A stretch of 32,463 nucleotides of DNA from Rhodoluna sp. (GTDB lineage Bacteria; Actinomycetota; Actinomycetes; Actinomycetales; Microbacteriaceae): contig JAEMTJ010000011.1 in NCBI GenBank assembly GCA_016462375.1, positions 1 to 32,463 of the forward strand. Reading direction: 5' to 3'. Below are positions 15,990 to 23,734 of the stretch, in pieces. A program made the position numbers and the translations under genes. Every line of letters begins with the position of its first letter. Positions within the stretch are counted from its first letter, which is position 1. The notes beneath the pieces were generated by a model. It was not told the origin of the DNA. It saw only the letters and a list, made by a program, of their open reading frames with translations, and ran no database searches.

Positions 15990-17255
15990 ATGACTGAATA
16001 CAGCGCATTTGATCGTGCTCGCTTCATGCAAGAAGAGGGCACCAGCCGCTCGGCTAGAACAGAGTTCGCTAGAGACAGAGCGCGTGTTACGCACTCATCA
16101 GCGCTTCGAAGGTTAGGAGCTAAGACTCAGGTATTGGCTCCTGGGGCAGGGGATTTTGCTAGAACCAGATTGACTCATTCTCTAGAGGTCGCTCAAGTTG
16201 GCCGCGAAATGGCAGTGGAATTCGGAATTGATCCAGATGTTGTTGATACTGCTTGTCTAGCGCACGACTTAGGTCACCCACCTTTTGGTCACAATGGCGA
16301 GAAGGCTCTAAACGAATGGGCTCAAGACTTTGGTGGCTTTGAGGGTAATGCTCAAACACTTAGGTTGATTACTCGGATTGAACAAAAGGTTCAGAACTCG
16401 GAAGGTCAATCCTTTGGTTTGAATCTAACTAGAGCAACTCTGGATGCCTGCTGTAAATATCCTTGGACTCGTGAGAATGCAGTTAATGACACTGGTGCAG
16501 ACAGGTCAATCAAATTTGGTGTTTATGAAGATGACATCCCAGTCTTTGAGTGGATTAGAGAGGGTGCACCCGAACGATTGAAGTGTTTCGAAGCTCAGAT
16601 CATGGATTTCAGTGATGATGTTGCTTATTCGGTGCATGATTTTGAAGACGCAATAGTTGAGAACTTTATCAAGTTAGAAGAACTGTCTGTTCAGGCCAAT
16701 GAAGATCAAATTGTTTCTGAGATTGAAAGATGGAACGGTAATCGCATTCCAAGGCATGAATTAGTCTCTGCTATGAACAGATTGCAGTCTAACCAGTTCT
16801 GGCTAACATCGTTTTCTGGTGATCCAAAACAAGCAGGTCAACTCAAGAACCTAACTTCAAATGTGATTGGGTCTTTTGTTTCTAGAACTACTGAAGCAAC
16901 TTTTGCTAGTAATTCAAGTTCTGGTTTTGCAAGGTACGCAGCGGATGTTGTTGTTCCACCTGAGGTGGAGGCTGAGATTGCAATCTTCAAAGGTTTGGTC
17001 TCATTTTTCTTGATGTCAGCCCAACCTAGACAGACATACTATGAATGGCAACGAGCACTGTTATCTGAGCTTGCCGATGAACTACTAGCCACCAATGGCG
17101 AATACCTCGACCCATACTCAAGAATTCAGTGGGCGAAAGCTTCTAATGATATTGAGAAGCACAGGGTTATCGTTGATCAGATTGCTGTCTTCACCGATGC
17201 AGCTGCACTGAAGCTGCACAACGGGCTTATCGGTTCTAAGCGAAGAACTCTCTAA
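15990..17255 (+). CDS. dgt: dGTP triphosphohydrolase (HD domain)
   Basis: Dgt-family enzymes hydrolyse dNTPs to deoxynucleosides and triphosphate, limiting dNTP pools. The HD-domain metal ligands are seen as His63 (RLTHSLEVAQVG), His92-Asp93 (CLAHDLGHPPFGHNGE) and the later Asp in FSDDVAYSVHDFEDA. The N-terminal RDRARVTHSSALRRLGAKTQV is the family signature. At 421 residues it has normal length. AGGAGG at about 15974-15979 serves the ATG at 15990. It shares one base with dnaG downstream, a common pairing that links nucleotide pool control with replication priming. Confidence 0.95.
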   Translation: MTEYSAFDRARFMQEEGTSRSARTEFARDRARVTHSSALRRLGAKTQVLAPGAGDFARTRLTHSLEVAQVGREMAVEFGIDPDVVDTACLAHDLGHPPFGHNGEKALNEWAQDFGGFEGNAQTLRLITRIEQKVQNSEGQSFGLNLTRATLDACCKYPWTRENAVNDTGADRSIKFGVYEDDIPVFEWIREGAPERLKCFEAQIMDFSDDVAYSVHDFEDAIVENFIKLEELSVQANEDQIVSEIERWNGNRIPRHELVSAMNRLQSNQFWLTSFSGDPKQAGQLKNLTSNVIGSFVSRTTEATFASNSSSGFARYAADVVVPPEVEAEIAIFKGLVSFFLMSAQPRQTYYEWQRALLSELADELLATNGEYLDPYSRIQWAKASNDIEKHRVIVDQIAVFTDAAALKLHNGLIGSKRRTL

Positions 17256-19120
17256 TGGCCGGCAGAATCCCTCCTCGAGACATCGAGGCAATCAAGCACC
17301 GCACGAACATTGCTGACATTGTTGGCGAGTTTGTCCAGCTCAAGGGTGCCAGCCTTGGTTCTCTGAAAGGGCTCTGTCCTTTTCACGACGAAAAATCTCC
17401 ATCGTTTAACGTTCGCCCTGATCAAGGTTTTTACCACTGCTTTGGTTGTGGCGAAGGAGGAGATGTTTATAAGTTTTTGCAAAAGATGGAAAACATTACC
17501 TTTTATGAGGCCGTTGAAAAATGTGCCGCCAAGATTTCTTTTCAGATAACCTATGAAGCGGGATCTGGCCGCGATGAAGGTGTTAACCGAGCGAGATTAC
17601 TTTTGGCTAATGAAGCCGCTGCCAAGTTCTTTGCAGAGCAACTGGGCATACCTGAAGCTCAAACTGCAAGAGATTTCTTGACTCAGAGAAAATTTGACCA
17701 AGAAGCCTCAGTTCACTTCAGCGTTGGTTACGCACCTAAAGGCTGGAATTCGCTAGGAGATGCGCTGAAGGCTCAGGGATTTACTGAAGAAGAACTTATT
17801 AAGGTTGACCTGCTGGTGTCTAAAGATGGCAGAAGTTACGACAAATTTCGGGGCAGACTGATTTGGCCGATTAGAGATGCAACTAACTCCGTAATTGGCT
17901 TTGGTGCTCGCAAGATTTATGAGGATGACCCACTGGCTAAATACATCAACACTGGAGAGACTCCGGTTTACCATAAGTCGCAGGTTCTCTACGGACTTGA
18001 TTTAGCTAAGAAAGACATTTCGACTAAGCGTCAGGTTGTGGTCGTTGAGGGATACACCGATGTCATGGCTTGCCACCTTGCCGGGATAACCACAGCAGTT
18101 GCTACCTGCGGCACAGCATTCGGTGATGACCACATTAGAAGAATCAATCAGCTATTCGGATCTAGTGACGCACCTTCTCAAGTCATCTTTACTTTCGATC
18201 CAGATGCTGCCGGTCAAAAAGCAGCTATGCGAGCATTCGAATCTTCAGGAAAGTTTATTGCCAGCACATATGTGGCTGTTGGCCCCGATGGCTTAGATCC
18301 TTGTGATTTGCGTATCAGCAGGGGTGATGCTGCGGTAGCAGAAATGGTTGAAAGCAAGAAACCTATTTACGAGTTTGCTTTAGATCAAAAGATTTCAGGG
18401 CATGATTTATCTGCTTACCCAGGTAGGTTATCTGCAGCTGGTGCAGCCGTATCTGTGCTCACTAAGATTTCAGATCTTGGTTCGAGAGAGGAGTATGTTC
18501 GCCTTCTTGCTAGCAAAGTTCAGCTAGCTAACGATGAAATCAATCGTCTTCTCTCTGCTGAACTAACTAAGCTACGAAGCAGTGCTGTTCAGAGTGCTCG
18601 AAGAGGCGTTGAACCAGATCCAGGTGAACCACCGGTTGCCGAAGATGGCCCAGAGTTTCCAGTGCCTAATCTCAATGACCCGAACACCCGAATGGAACAG
18701 GAAGTACTCGCGGTTATTCTGCAGGCACCGACGGCACTTAGTGAAGAGGGTGTGCTGTTGGTATGCCAGCAGATGTTTGGAACACCTGCCTACGTTGTAA
18801 TCGCCGACGCTGCTGCCCAATCAATGGCTTCACTAAAACAGCCTGATTGGTTTAGCCAAATAGGAGCTAAAACACCTGAGGTTTTGCATAGCCTGTTGAG
18901 AAACCTTGCAGCGAAAGAATTACCTATTCGTGATCTAACTCAACTAAACGATTACGCAGTCAGTGTGGTCAATTCAGCACGTAAGAAAATTCTAGTTAGG
19001 CAAAAGAGTGCGCTCTTGTCAGCGTTAGGAGTACTGGATACCACCAGTCAGTTGGAAGAACACAATCGAATTCAGCAGTCATTAGTAGTTTTGGAAGAGC
19101 AGATCAGGGCAATTGAATGA
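17255..19120 (+). CDS. dnaG: DNA primase
   Basis: DnaG synthesises RNA primers at the replication fork. The zinc-binding domain has the CHC2 ligands Cys41, His44, Cys62 and Cys65 (CPFH, CFGC). The RNA polymerase core includes FRGRLIWPIRDATNSVIGFGAR. The TOPRIM domain shows VVVEGYTDVMACHLAG, CGTAF and the metal-binding FDPDAAGQKAA. A helicase-interaction domain forms the C-terminus. At 621 residues it is normal. The start is fixed by MAGRIPPRDIEAIKHRTNI, a typical actinobacterial beginning, and overlaps dgt by one base. Confidence 0.96.
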   Translation: MAGRIPPRDIEAIKHRTNIADIVGEFVQLKGASLGSLKGLCPFHDEKSPSFNVRPDQGFYHCFGCGEGGDVYKFLQKMENITFYEAVEKCAAKISFQITYEAGSGRDEGVNRARLLLANEAAAKFFAEQLGIPEAQTARDFLTQRKFDQEASVHFSVGYAPKGWNSLGDALKAQGFTEEELIKVDLLVSKDGRSYDKFRGRLIWPIRDATNSVIGFGARKIYEDDPLAKYINTGETPVYHKSQVLYGLDLAKKDISTKRQVVVVEGYTDVMACHLAGITTAVATCGTAFGDDHIRRINQLFGSSDAPSQVIFTFDPDAAGQKAAMRAFESSGKFIASTYVAVGPDGLDPCDLRISRGDAAVAEMVESKKPIYEFALDQKISGHDLSAYPGRLSAAGAAVSVLTKISDLGSREEYVRLLASKVQLANDEINRLLSAELTKLRSSAVQSARRGVEPDPGEPPVAEDGPEFPVPNLNDPNTRMEQEVLAVILQAPTALSEEGVLLVCQQMFGTPAYVVIADAAAQSMASLKQPDWFSQIGAKTPEVLHSLLRNLAAKELPIRDLTQLNDYAVSVVNSARKKILVRQKSALLSALGVLDTTSQLEEHNRIQQSLVVLEEQIRAIE

Positions 19121-20037
19121 GTGTCCAACTAAACAAAGTTGCTATCGAACCCAAATCTTTTACGGCCTATGAAAAAGCTGTGCTCGATTCTGGTTGTGTC
19201 TTATCAGAACTAGATAAAACAGTCGGTGCACTCATTTGGACCGAATACGGAAATCCCCAGGGTTTAGCAGACACTATTCTCGCTAACCCACAGCTAACCT
19301 TTGTGCAACTGCCATTTGCCGGGGTTGATGCATTCAGCGAGGTTATTCAACTACCCGTTCGCTTTGCCTGTGCCAAGGGTTCTTATAGGGAGCCAGTTGC
19401 AGAACACGCGCTGGCTTTAGCTCTTTCGCTGTCTCGAATAATTCCTGAGCGAGTTATCTCTAAGACGTGGGGTAGGAAGTTTGCTGATTCACTTTACGAG
19501 GCAAAGGTTGTCATCGTTGGCGGTGGCGGTATCACCGAGGAATTAGTTAAGTTGCTAACTCCGTTCAGGGCAGAAATCACAGTTGTTCGAAATCAAGACA
19601 TCCCTTTTGTTGGAGTGGGTAACACTGTTGGATTGGATTCTTTGGATGAAGTGTTAGGTACTGCTGACTATGTCTTTGTGGCTTGTTCGCTAACGGATAA
19701 GACAAAAGGTCTTTTTGATTTAGCTAGATTCAAGAGGTTTAAGCCAACTGCCTACTTTATAAACATCGCTAGAGGGCCAATTGTGGTAACCGATGATCTA
19801 GTGGAAGCTCTGAACTCTGGACTGATTGCCGGCGCTGGAGTAGATGTGACCAGCCCAGAGCCATTACCTGACGGTCATCCGCTCTGGGAGGCCAAGAACA
19901 TCATTATTACCCCTCATTCAGCTGATACCAACGCTCAGGTGATCAGGCTGTTCTCCGAACGGATAAGAGAGAATCTAGCCGCCTATCAAGGATTAGGGCA
20001 GTGGAGCGGATTGGTTGACCCAGAACTGGGTTACTAG
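19117..20037 (+). CDS. D-isomer specific 2-hydroxyacid dehydrogenase
   Basis: This is an NAD(P)-dependent oxidoreductase interconverting a D-2-hydroxyacid and a 2-oxoacid. The substrate is unknown. The Rossmann dinucleotide loop is VIVGGGGIT (133-140). The catalytic set is complete: Arg219 in NIARGPIV, Glu248 in SPEPLPDGHPLW and His267 in TPHSADT. At 306 residues it is slightly shorter than SerA-like or formate dehydrogenase relatives and has no ACT domain. The N-terminal substrate domain is divergent. Its ATG overlaps the dnaG stop as ATGA, so it is probably co-expressed with dnaG, although no functional link is obvious. Confidence 0.88.
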   Translation: MSVQLNKVAIEPKSFTAYEKAVLDSGCVLSELDKTVGALIWTEYGNPQGLADTILANPQLTFVQLPFAGVDAFSEVIQLPVRFACAKGSYREPVAEHALALALSLSRIIPERVISKTWGRKFADSLYEAKVVIVGGGGITEELVKLLTPFRAEITVVRNQDIPFVGVGNTVGLDSLDEVLGTADYVFVACSLTDKTKGLFDLARFKRFKPTAYFINIARGPIVVTDDLVEALNSGLIAGAGVDVTSPEPLPDGHPLWEAKNIIITPHSADTNAQVIRLFSERIRENLAAYQGLGQWSGLVDPELGY

Positions 20038-20052
20038 CCCTGTGGTTAGCCA

Positions 20053-20080
20053 TTGCCTCTAGTTTTTGGTAAAGTATTCA
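20053..20080 (+). promoter_or_regulatory. Candidate promoter for tRNA-Asn
   Basis: TTGCCT at 20053-20058 and TATTCA at 20075-20080 are separated by 16 bases and lie 18 bases before the mature tRNA 5' end. Both boxes deviate from consensus, but their position is right for a tRNA promoter. Confidence 0.4.
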
Positions 20081-20098
20081 AGTTGCCCAAAGCAATAT

Positions 20099-20174
20099 TC
20101 CTCGGTAGCTCAATTGGCAGAGCAATCGGCTGTTAACCGATAGGTTCTTGGTTCGAGTCCAAGCCGGGGAGCCA
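20099..20174 (+). tRNA. tRNA-Asn (anticodon GTT)
   Basis: The full cloverleaf folds by eye. The acceptor TCCTCGG pairs with CCGGGGA, the D stem is GCTC/GAGC, the anticodon stem ATCGG/CCGAT carries loop CTGTTAA with anticodon GTT, and the T stem CTTGG/CCAAG has loop TTCGAGT. The discriminator is G and the CCA end is encoded. The kinase-like gene starts 26 bases downstream. No terminator is visible between them, so some transcripts may read through. Confidence 0.96.
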
Positions 20175-20200
20175 TTTGAGTCAAACCTTCAGGAGAGCCC

Positions 20201-21457
20201 ATGTTTCTCTGGATTAGAGACCAGAAGTGGCTCCCAACCGTCTATTTATCCCTCGTCGCTTTAGCGGTCTTTGGGCTAAGTGATTACTTCCTACAAGGCG
20301 AGAAAACTTGGCTGGCGACTCTTCTCATGGTTGGCTCTGTCGCTTTCTCTAGAGCGTTACCTTGGCTTTCGATTGCCTTGTTTTCTTTAGGAATACTAAC
20401 ACCGCAATTCTTAGCACTGGATCCTCAACTCTCGCTCACACTCGCCACATTCAGTCTCTTAGTGCTAGCAGCCTATGGCAACAAATTGCAACGAAGAATT
20501 GGCTATGCGCTGAATGTTGGATTGGGAATAACGTCATTTATTTGGCTTATTACAACTTTGCCAGTTGGCAGATCTTTCTATGGGGTTGAGCTACCAACAG
20601 CAGAATCTAAATACGCCCTATTCGCTGCCGGATTTGTGGCAATCATTGCAATCAATGCCAATGCTTGGTTCTTCGGGAGGTTGTTTATCACCCGGGTAAC
20701 TCACGTGGGAACAAACTTTGACCGTGCGGTTCTTGAACGTGAACTAGCAGCTACTCAGCTAGCACTTGCTGAGCAAGATAGAAGATTTGAAATAGCAAGG
20801 GATGTAAATGATCTCCTTCTAGAGCAGGTGAGCGCAACTCTTAGTTCAGCTGAAGCTGGTATTTATTCTGCAAAGTCAGATTCATCAGTTGCACCTCGAA
20901 TACTTGAGAACATCTTTGAAGGGATGAAGAAATCTCACTCTGAAATCCGCAGACTTAGCGATCTACTTGGTCTGCAGGACGTCAAAGCACTCGCGTTGCC
21001 TGGTATCAGGGATCTTCCAAAACTTTTCATTAGCTACAGAGAGTTTGGCTACGGAGTCAATTACAGACTAACCGGCGAGCCGTTGGAATTAGATGATGGG
21101 GCTGAACTGGTGTTATACCGAATCGTTTTTGAGTCCTTGGAAAACATCAAGCAGCACACAGCAGAATCGACTGAAGTTGATGTTGATTTCATTTGGCAGG
21201 GAACTGCCATGCAGGTAGTGATCAAAGACAACGGTGAGGAAACCAAGAATCGATTAGAGAAAGCGCTCACTGGCTATTCCGAGCAAGACGATCATCGCGC
21301 CCTTGTCGAAAGGCCGACTGGACCTAATCTGACTGCTCTGCAGGAGCGAGCAGCGCTCTACGAAGGTGCGATTGAGTTCGCCAAGGTTCCTGGCGTTGGT
21401 TTCACCGTCTCAGCAGCTTTCCCAAACATCGCTAAGTACCGGAAAGATTCGAACTAA
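20201..21457 (+). CDS. Sensor histidine kinase-like membrane protein lacking the phosphoacceptor His
   Basis: This 418-residue protein has the layout of a NarL-type (HisKA_3) sensor kinase. Roughly five membrane segments fill residues 10-165. A helical linker follows (ERELAATQLALAEQDRR), then a dimerisation helix and a C-terminal HATPase-like domain. Where the family has a RDxHD-type box (IARDLHD), this protein reads IARDVNDLLLEQVS, so the phosphoacceptor His is Asn203. In the ATPase domain the N-box is kept (FESLENIKQHT, Glu311 and Asn315), but the G1 box reads DNGEE (343-347) instead of DxGxG and the G2 region reads GPNLTALQERA instead of GxGLxGMRER. Autophosphorylation is therefore unlikely and ATP binding doubtful. 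The ATG has AGGAG upstream. It directly abuts the regulator-like gene. Confidence 0.85.
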   Translation: MFLWIRDQKWLPTVYLSLVALAVFGLSDYFLQGEKTWLATLLMVGSVAFSRALPWLSIALFSLGILTPQFLALDPQLSLTLATFSLLVLAAYGNKLQRRIGYALNVGLGITSFIWLITTLPVGRSFYGVELPTAESKYALFAAGFVAIIAINANAWFFGRLFITRVTHVGTNFDRAVLERELAATQLALAEQDRRFEIARDVNDLLLEQVSATLSSAEAGIYSAKSDSSVAPRILENIFEGMKKSHSEIRRLSDLLGLQDVKALALPGIRDLPKLFISYREFGYGVNYRLTGEPLELDDGAELVLYRIVFESLENIKQHTAESTEVDVDFIWQGTAMQVVIKDNGEETKNRLEKALTGYSEQDDHRALVERPTGPNLTALQERAALYEGAIEFAKVPGVGFTVSAAFPNIAKYRKDSN

Positions 21458-22132
21458 GTGGCACAGGAGATTCGTGTTGCGCTGATTGGTGGTTCAGAAG
21501 CAATTAGAAAATCTCGTAAAGAAATTTTGGCCACGCTAAGTCAGATAAAACTTGTCTTCGATTCAGATGGTTTCGGTGTAACTCCAGCTGAGCTTATTGA
21601 GGTCAACTTTGATGTTGCGGTGCTCGAATTACGCCTAGAAAACCAGTCTGCTCTGGATTTTTTAAAGTCAATGTATGTAATGGCAAACATTCAAAAACAA
21701 GCCTTTGGCAGAGTTTTGATTGCCACTCAGTTCAGTGATGACATCCTTCGTGTGCAGGCAATTCGAGCGGGTGCAGTCGATGCCGTGTTTGTAAGTGATG
21801 GTATGCATTCAATGCTGACAAAGATTCAACACTGTTTCGATGAGCATGCCGACTTTGCTATTCGTGAACTCTTGCCAACCCTAGATAAGCAAGAGGTGTC
21901 AGCTTCTGATTTTCAAATGATTTCCGTTTCGCTGGACACACTTGAAGCGAAGGAAGCCTTGATTTTGCATGGCTTCTGCGAACTAAAAAGCGATTCTGAG
22001 ATATCAAGTGAGGTTCACGTCACAAAATTGAAAGTTCGGCAAACCATAATCAAGGTTCAAAACTTGCTCACCCTGAACACTCGGTCGCAGCTACTGTTAA
22101 AAATGTTTGAAGTTGGAGCGTTAGCCCTCTAG
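21458..22132 (+). CDS. NarL/LuxR-type response regulator with degenerate receiver
   Basis: This 224-residue protein consists of a receiver-like domain (about 1-125) and a C-terminal LuxR-like helix-turn-helix (about 158-220, LEAKEALILHGFCELKSDSEISSEV). The receiver has lost most phosphorylation residues. The acidic pair after the first strand is Gly11-Gly12 (ALIGGSE). The phosphoacceptor Asp is Glu57 (DVAVLELRL). The conserved Lys aligns with Val112 (AGAVDAVFVSD). Thr90 in LIAT is kept. Glu at the acceptor site could mimic a constant 'on' state. The GTG start immediately follows the kinase-like stop, and the 3' end overlaps def on the other strand by 12 bases. DNA targets are unknown. Confidence 0.82.
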   Translation: MAQEIRVALIGGSEAIRKSRKEILATLSQIKLVFDSDGFGVTPAELIEVNFDVAVLELRLENQSALDFLKSMYVMANIQKQAFGRVLIATQFSDDILRVQAIRAGAVDAVFVSDGMHSMLTKIQHCFDEHADFAIRELLPTLDKQEVSASDFQMISVSLDTLEAKEALILHGFCELKSDSEISSEVHVTKLKVRQTIIKVQNLLTLNTRSQLLLKMFEVGALAL

Positions 22133-22687
22133 CTTGTCTTGACCAGGAAGCCAACTCAGATTTGGTTTACCCCAGCCACGTTCAGCGACAATCTCAGCAC
22201 AGTCTGATTTGTGTGGTTCGGCAAGTCGATCGAAATACAGAGTTCCGTCTAGGTGGTCATATTCGTGTTGAAATATTCTGGCGAACCATCCTTCCGCGAT
22301 AATCTCAACTGGATTCCCAGCTAGATCGAAACCTTTGACTGTTGTTTTCTCAGCCCGTCTCAGCGGGAATCTTTCACCAGGCACGCTTAGGCACCCTTCA
22401 CTCTCAATGTCCCAGTCAGCCTCGCCAGCGGGGGTCTCTGATAATTCGATAGACGGGTTGATGAGAACACCCCGTTGAATAGCTCCATCCTCTGCATCCC
22501 AGTCATAAACAAAGACTCTCAGACTTACCCCCACCTGAGGGGCTGCAAGGCCTACGCCAGGGGCCTCGTCCATGGTCTCGAACATGTCTCGGACTAAATC
22601 TCTCAGTTCTTGGTTAAATTCGGTAACTGCTAGGGCTTTAGTGTGTAATACGGGGTCTCCGGTAATCACAATCGGTCTGATAGGCAT
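22121..22687 (-). CDS. def: Peptide deformylase
   Basis: This is an Fe2+/Zn2+ enzyme that removes the formyl group from nascent proteins. All three family motifs are intact: GVGLAAPQVG (44-53), EGCLSVPG (97-104, metal ligand Cys99) and QHEYDHLDG (140-148, His141 and His145 as ligands, Glu142 catalytic). At 188 residues it is normal. No ribosome site precedes the ATG. Read on the minus strand, TAAATT (22699-22694) ends 6 bases before the ATG, so the transcript may be leaderless. It converges on and overlaps the regulator-like gene by 12 bases. Confidence 0.96.
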   Translation of the reverse strand: MPIRPIVITGDPVLHTKALAVTEFNQELRDLVRDMFETMDEAPGVGLAAPQVGVSLRVFVYDWDAEDGAIQRGVLINPSIELSETPAGEADWDIESEGCLSVPGERFPLRRAEKTTVKGFDLAGNPVEIIAEGWFARIFQHEYDHLDGTLYFDRLAEPHKSDCAEIVAERGWGKPNLSWLPGQDKLEG

Positions 22688-22766
22688 TATCCAAATTTAC
22701 CCTAGAGGGGCATATCTAGCGCTTCTGACTAGGCTTATAGAAACCTTTAGGAGAATTGGGGAAGTC

Positions 22767-23678
22767 TTGAAGATCATCGCCATCGGACTTGCGCTGATTT
22801 CAGCAGTCGCGTTAGCCATTGGCGCTCAGATGCAGAATGACGCCGTTGGTAAGAAGGCTGCTCTCTCCGGCAGGTCTCATGTGAGCTTCAGGCAACTTTT
22901 GGATCTGCTAAAGCATCCAAGATGGGTAACTGGTCTAACTATTTCTGCGTTTGCTCTAATTTTGCAATTTACAGCACTTCTTCTTGCGCCGCTTATTCTT
23001 GTTCAACCCATTGGTGCAATTGCTTTGGTAATAACTTCAGTTCTGAATTCTAGAATCACCAAAACAAAACTGAACTCAGCGTCCATCTTTGCCATCGCGC
23101 TTTGCACTGCAGGGTTAGGCGCATTCGTGCTAATGGCTCACCAGGTCGCTGTCGAACCAGAAATTGACGACGGTAACCTGATGTTAATTCTTGCCATGGC
23201 GGTCCTCCTTATTGCTATATTCAGTTACATATTCTTCAGCGGAGCTAGCCGATTCAAGCCCCTTACATTCATTATTGGTGCCGGAGTGCTCTACGGTTTC
23301 GTTGCGACGCTAACCAAGGTGGTAGTTAAGCGCTTGTTCAATCAGGACGGTTTTAATCGGATAGTCAGTGGATCATTTGAGTGGGAAACCGACTCACTGA
23401 CATTGTTTGCACTTTTGAGCATGTTGGCAGCAGCTTTCTTGGGTGGTTGGTTTGTGCAGAATGCCTATGCTTCAGGACCCCCAGATTTAGTGGTAGCTGG
23501 ACTTACGGTAATCGATCCGTTGATTGCGGTGAGCATCGGTGTGGTTATCCTAAATGAAGCTATGAACGCTCCGATGCCAATCATGATGGGTTTCCTAGGA
23601 TCTGGTGCCATGTCGGTTATGGGCGTTTACCTTCTATCAAAAGTCCATCCGCAGGTATCCACATCACGGGCAAGTTAG
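22767..23678 (+). CDS. DMT-superfamily / NIPA-like membrane transporter
   Basis: This is an integral membrane protein of about 303 residues with about nine hydrophobic segments, starting IIAIGLALISAVALAIGAQ and ending PIMMGFLGSGAMSVMGVYLL. LLLAPLILVQPIGAIALVIT and the late segment DLVVAGLTVIDPLIAVSIGV resemble EamA/NIPA-type DMT proteins common in Actinobacteria. The frame is open further upstream into the antisense of def, but that stretch is not protein-like. I chose TTG 22767 because GGGGA lies a few bases before it and it begins just ahead of the first membrane segment. Substrate unknown. Mg2+ is only a family-level guess. It is divergent from def with a 79-base spacer. Confidence 0.78.
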   Translation: MKIIAIGLALISAVALAIGAQMQNDAVGKKAALSGRSHVSFRQLLDLLKHPRWVTGLTISAFALILQFTALLLAPLILVQPIGAIALVITSVLNSRITKTKLNSASIFAIALCTAGLGAFVLMAHQVAVEPEIDDGNLMLILAMAVLLIAIFSYIFFSGASRFKPLTFIIGAGVLYGFVATLTKVVVKRLFNQDGFNRIVSGSFEWETDSLTLFALLSMLAAAFLGGWFVQNAYASGPPDLVVAGLTVIDPLIAVSIGVVILNEAMNAPMPIMMGFLGSGAMSVMGVYLLSKVHPQVSTSRAS

Positions 23679-23734
23679 CCCTGTTCGGATAAACTCGAGG
23701 GGTGGTCAATTGGAACCACATCTTTTGAACTCAT

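Noticed and set aside
22572..22766. Upstream extension of the transporter frame into the def region
   Set aside because: It would overlap def on the opposite strand by over 100 bases and is not membrane-like. TTG 22767 fits the protein family and ribosome site better.
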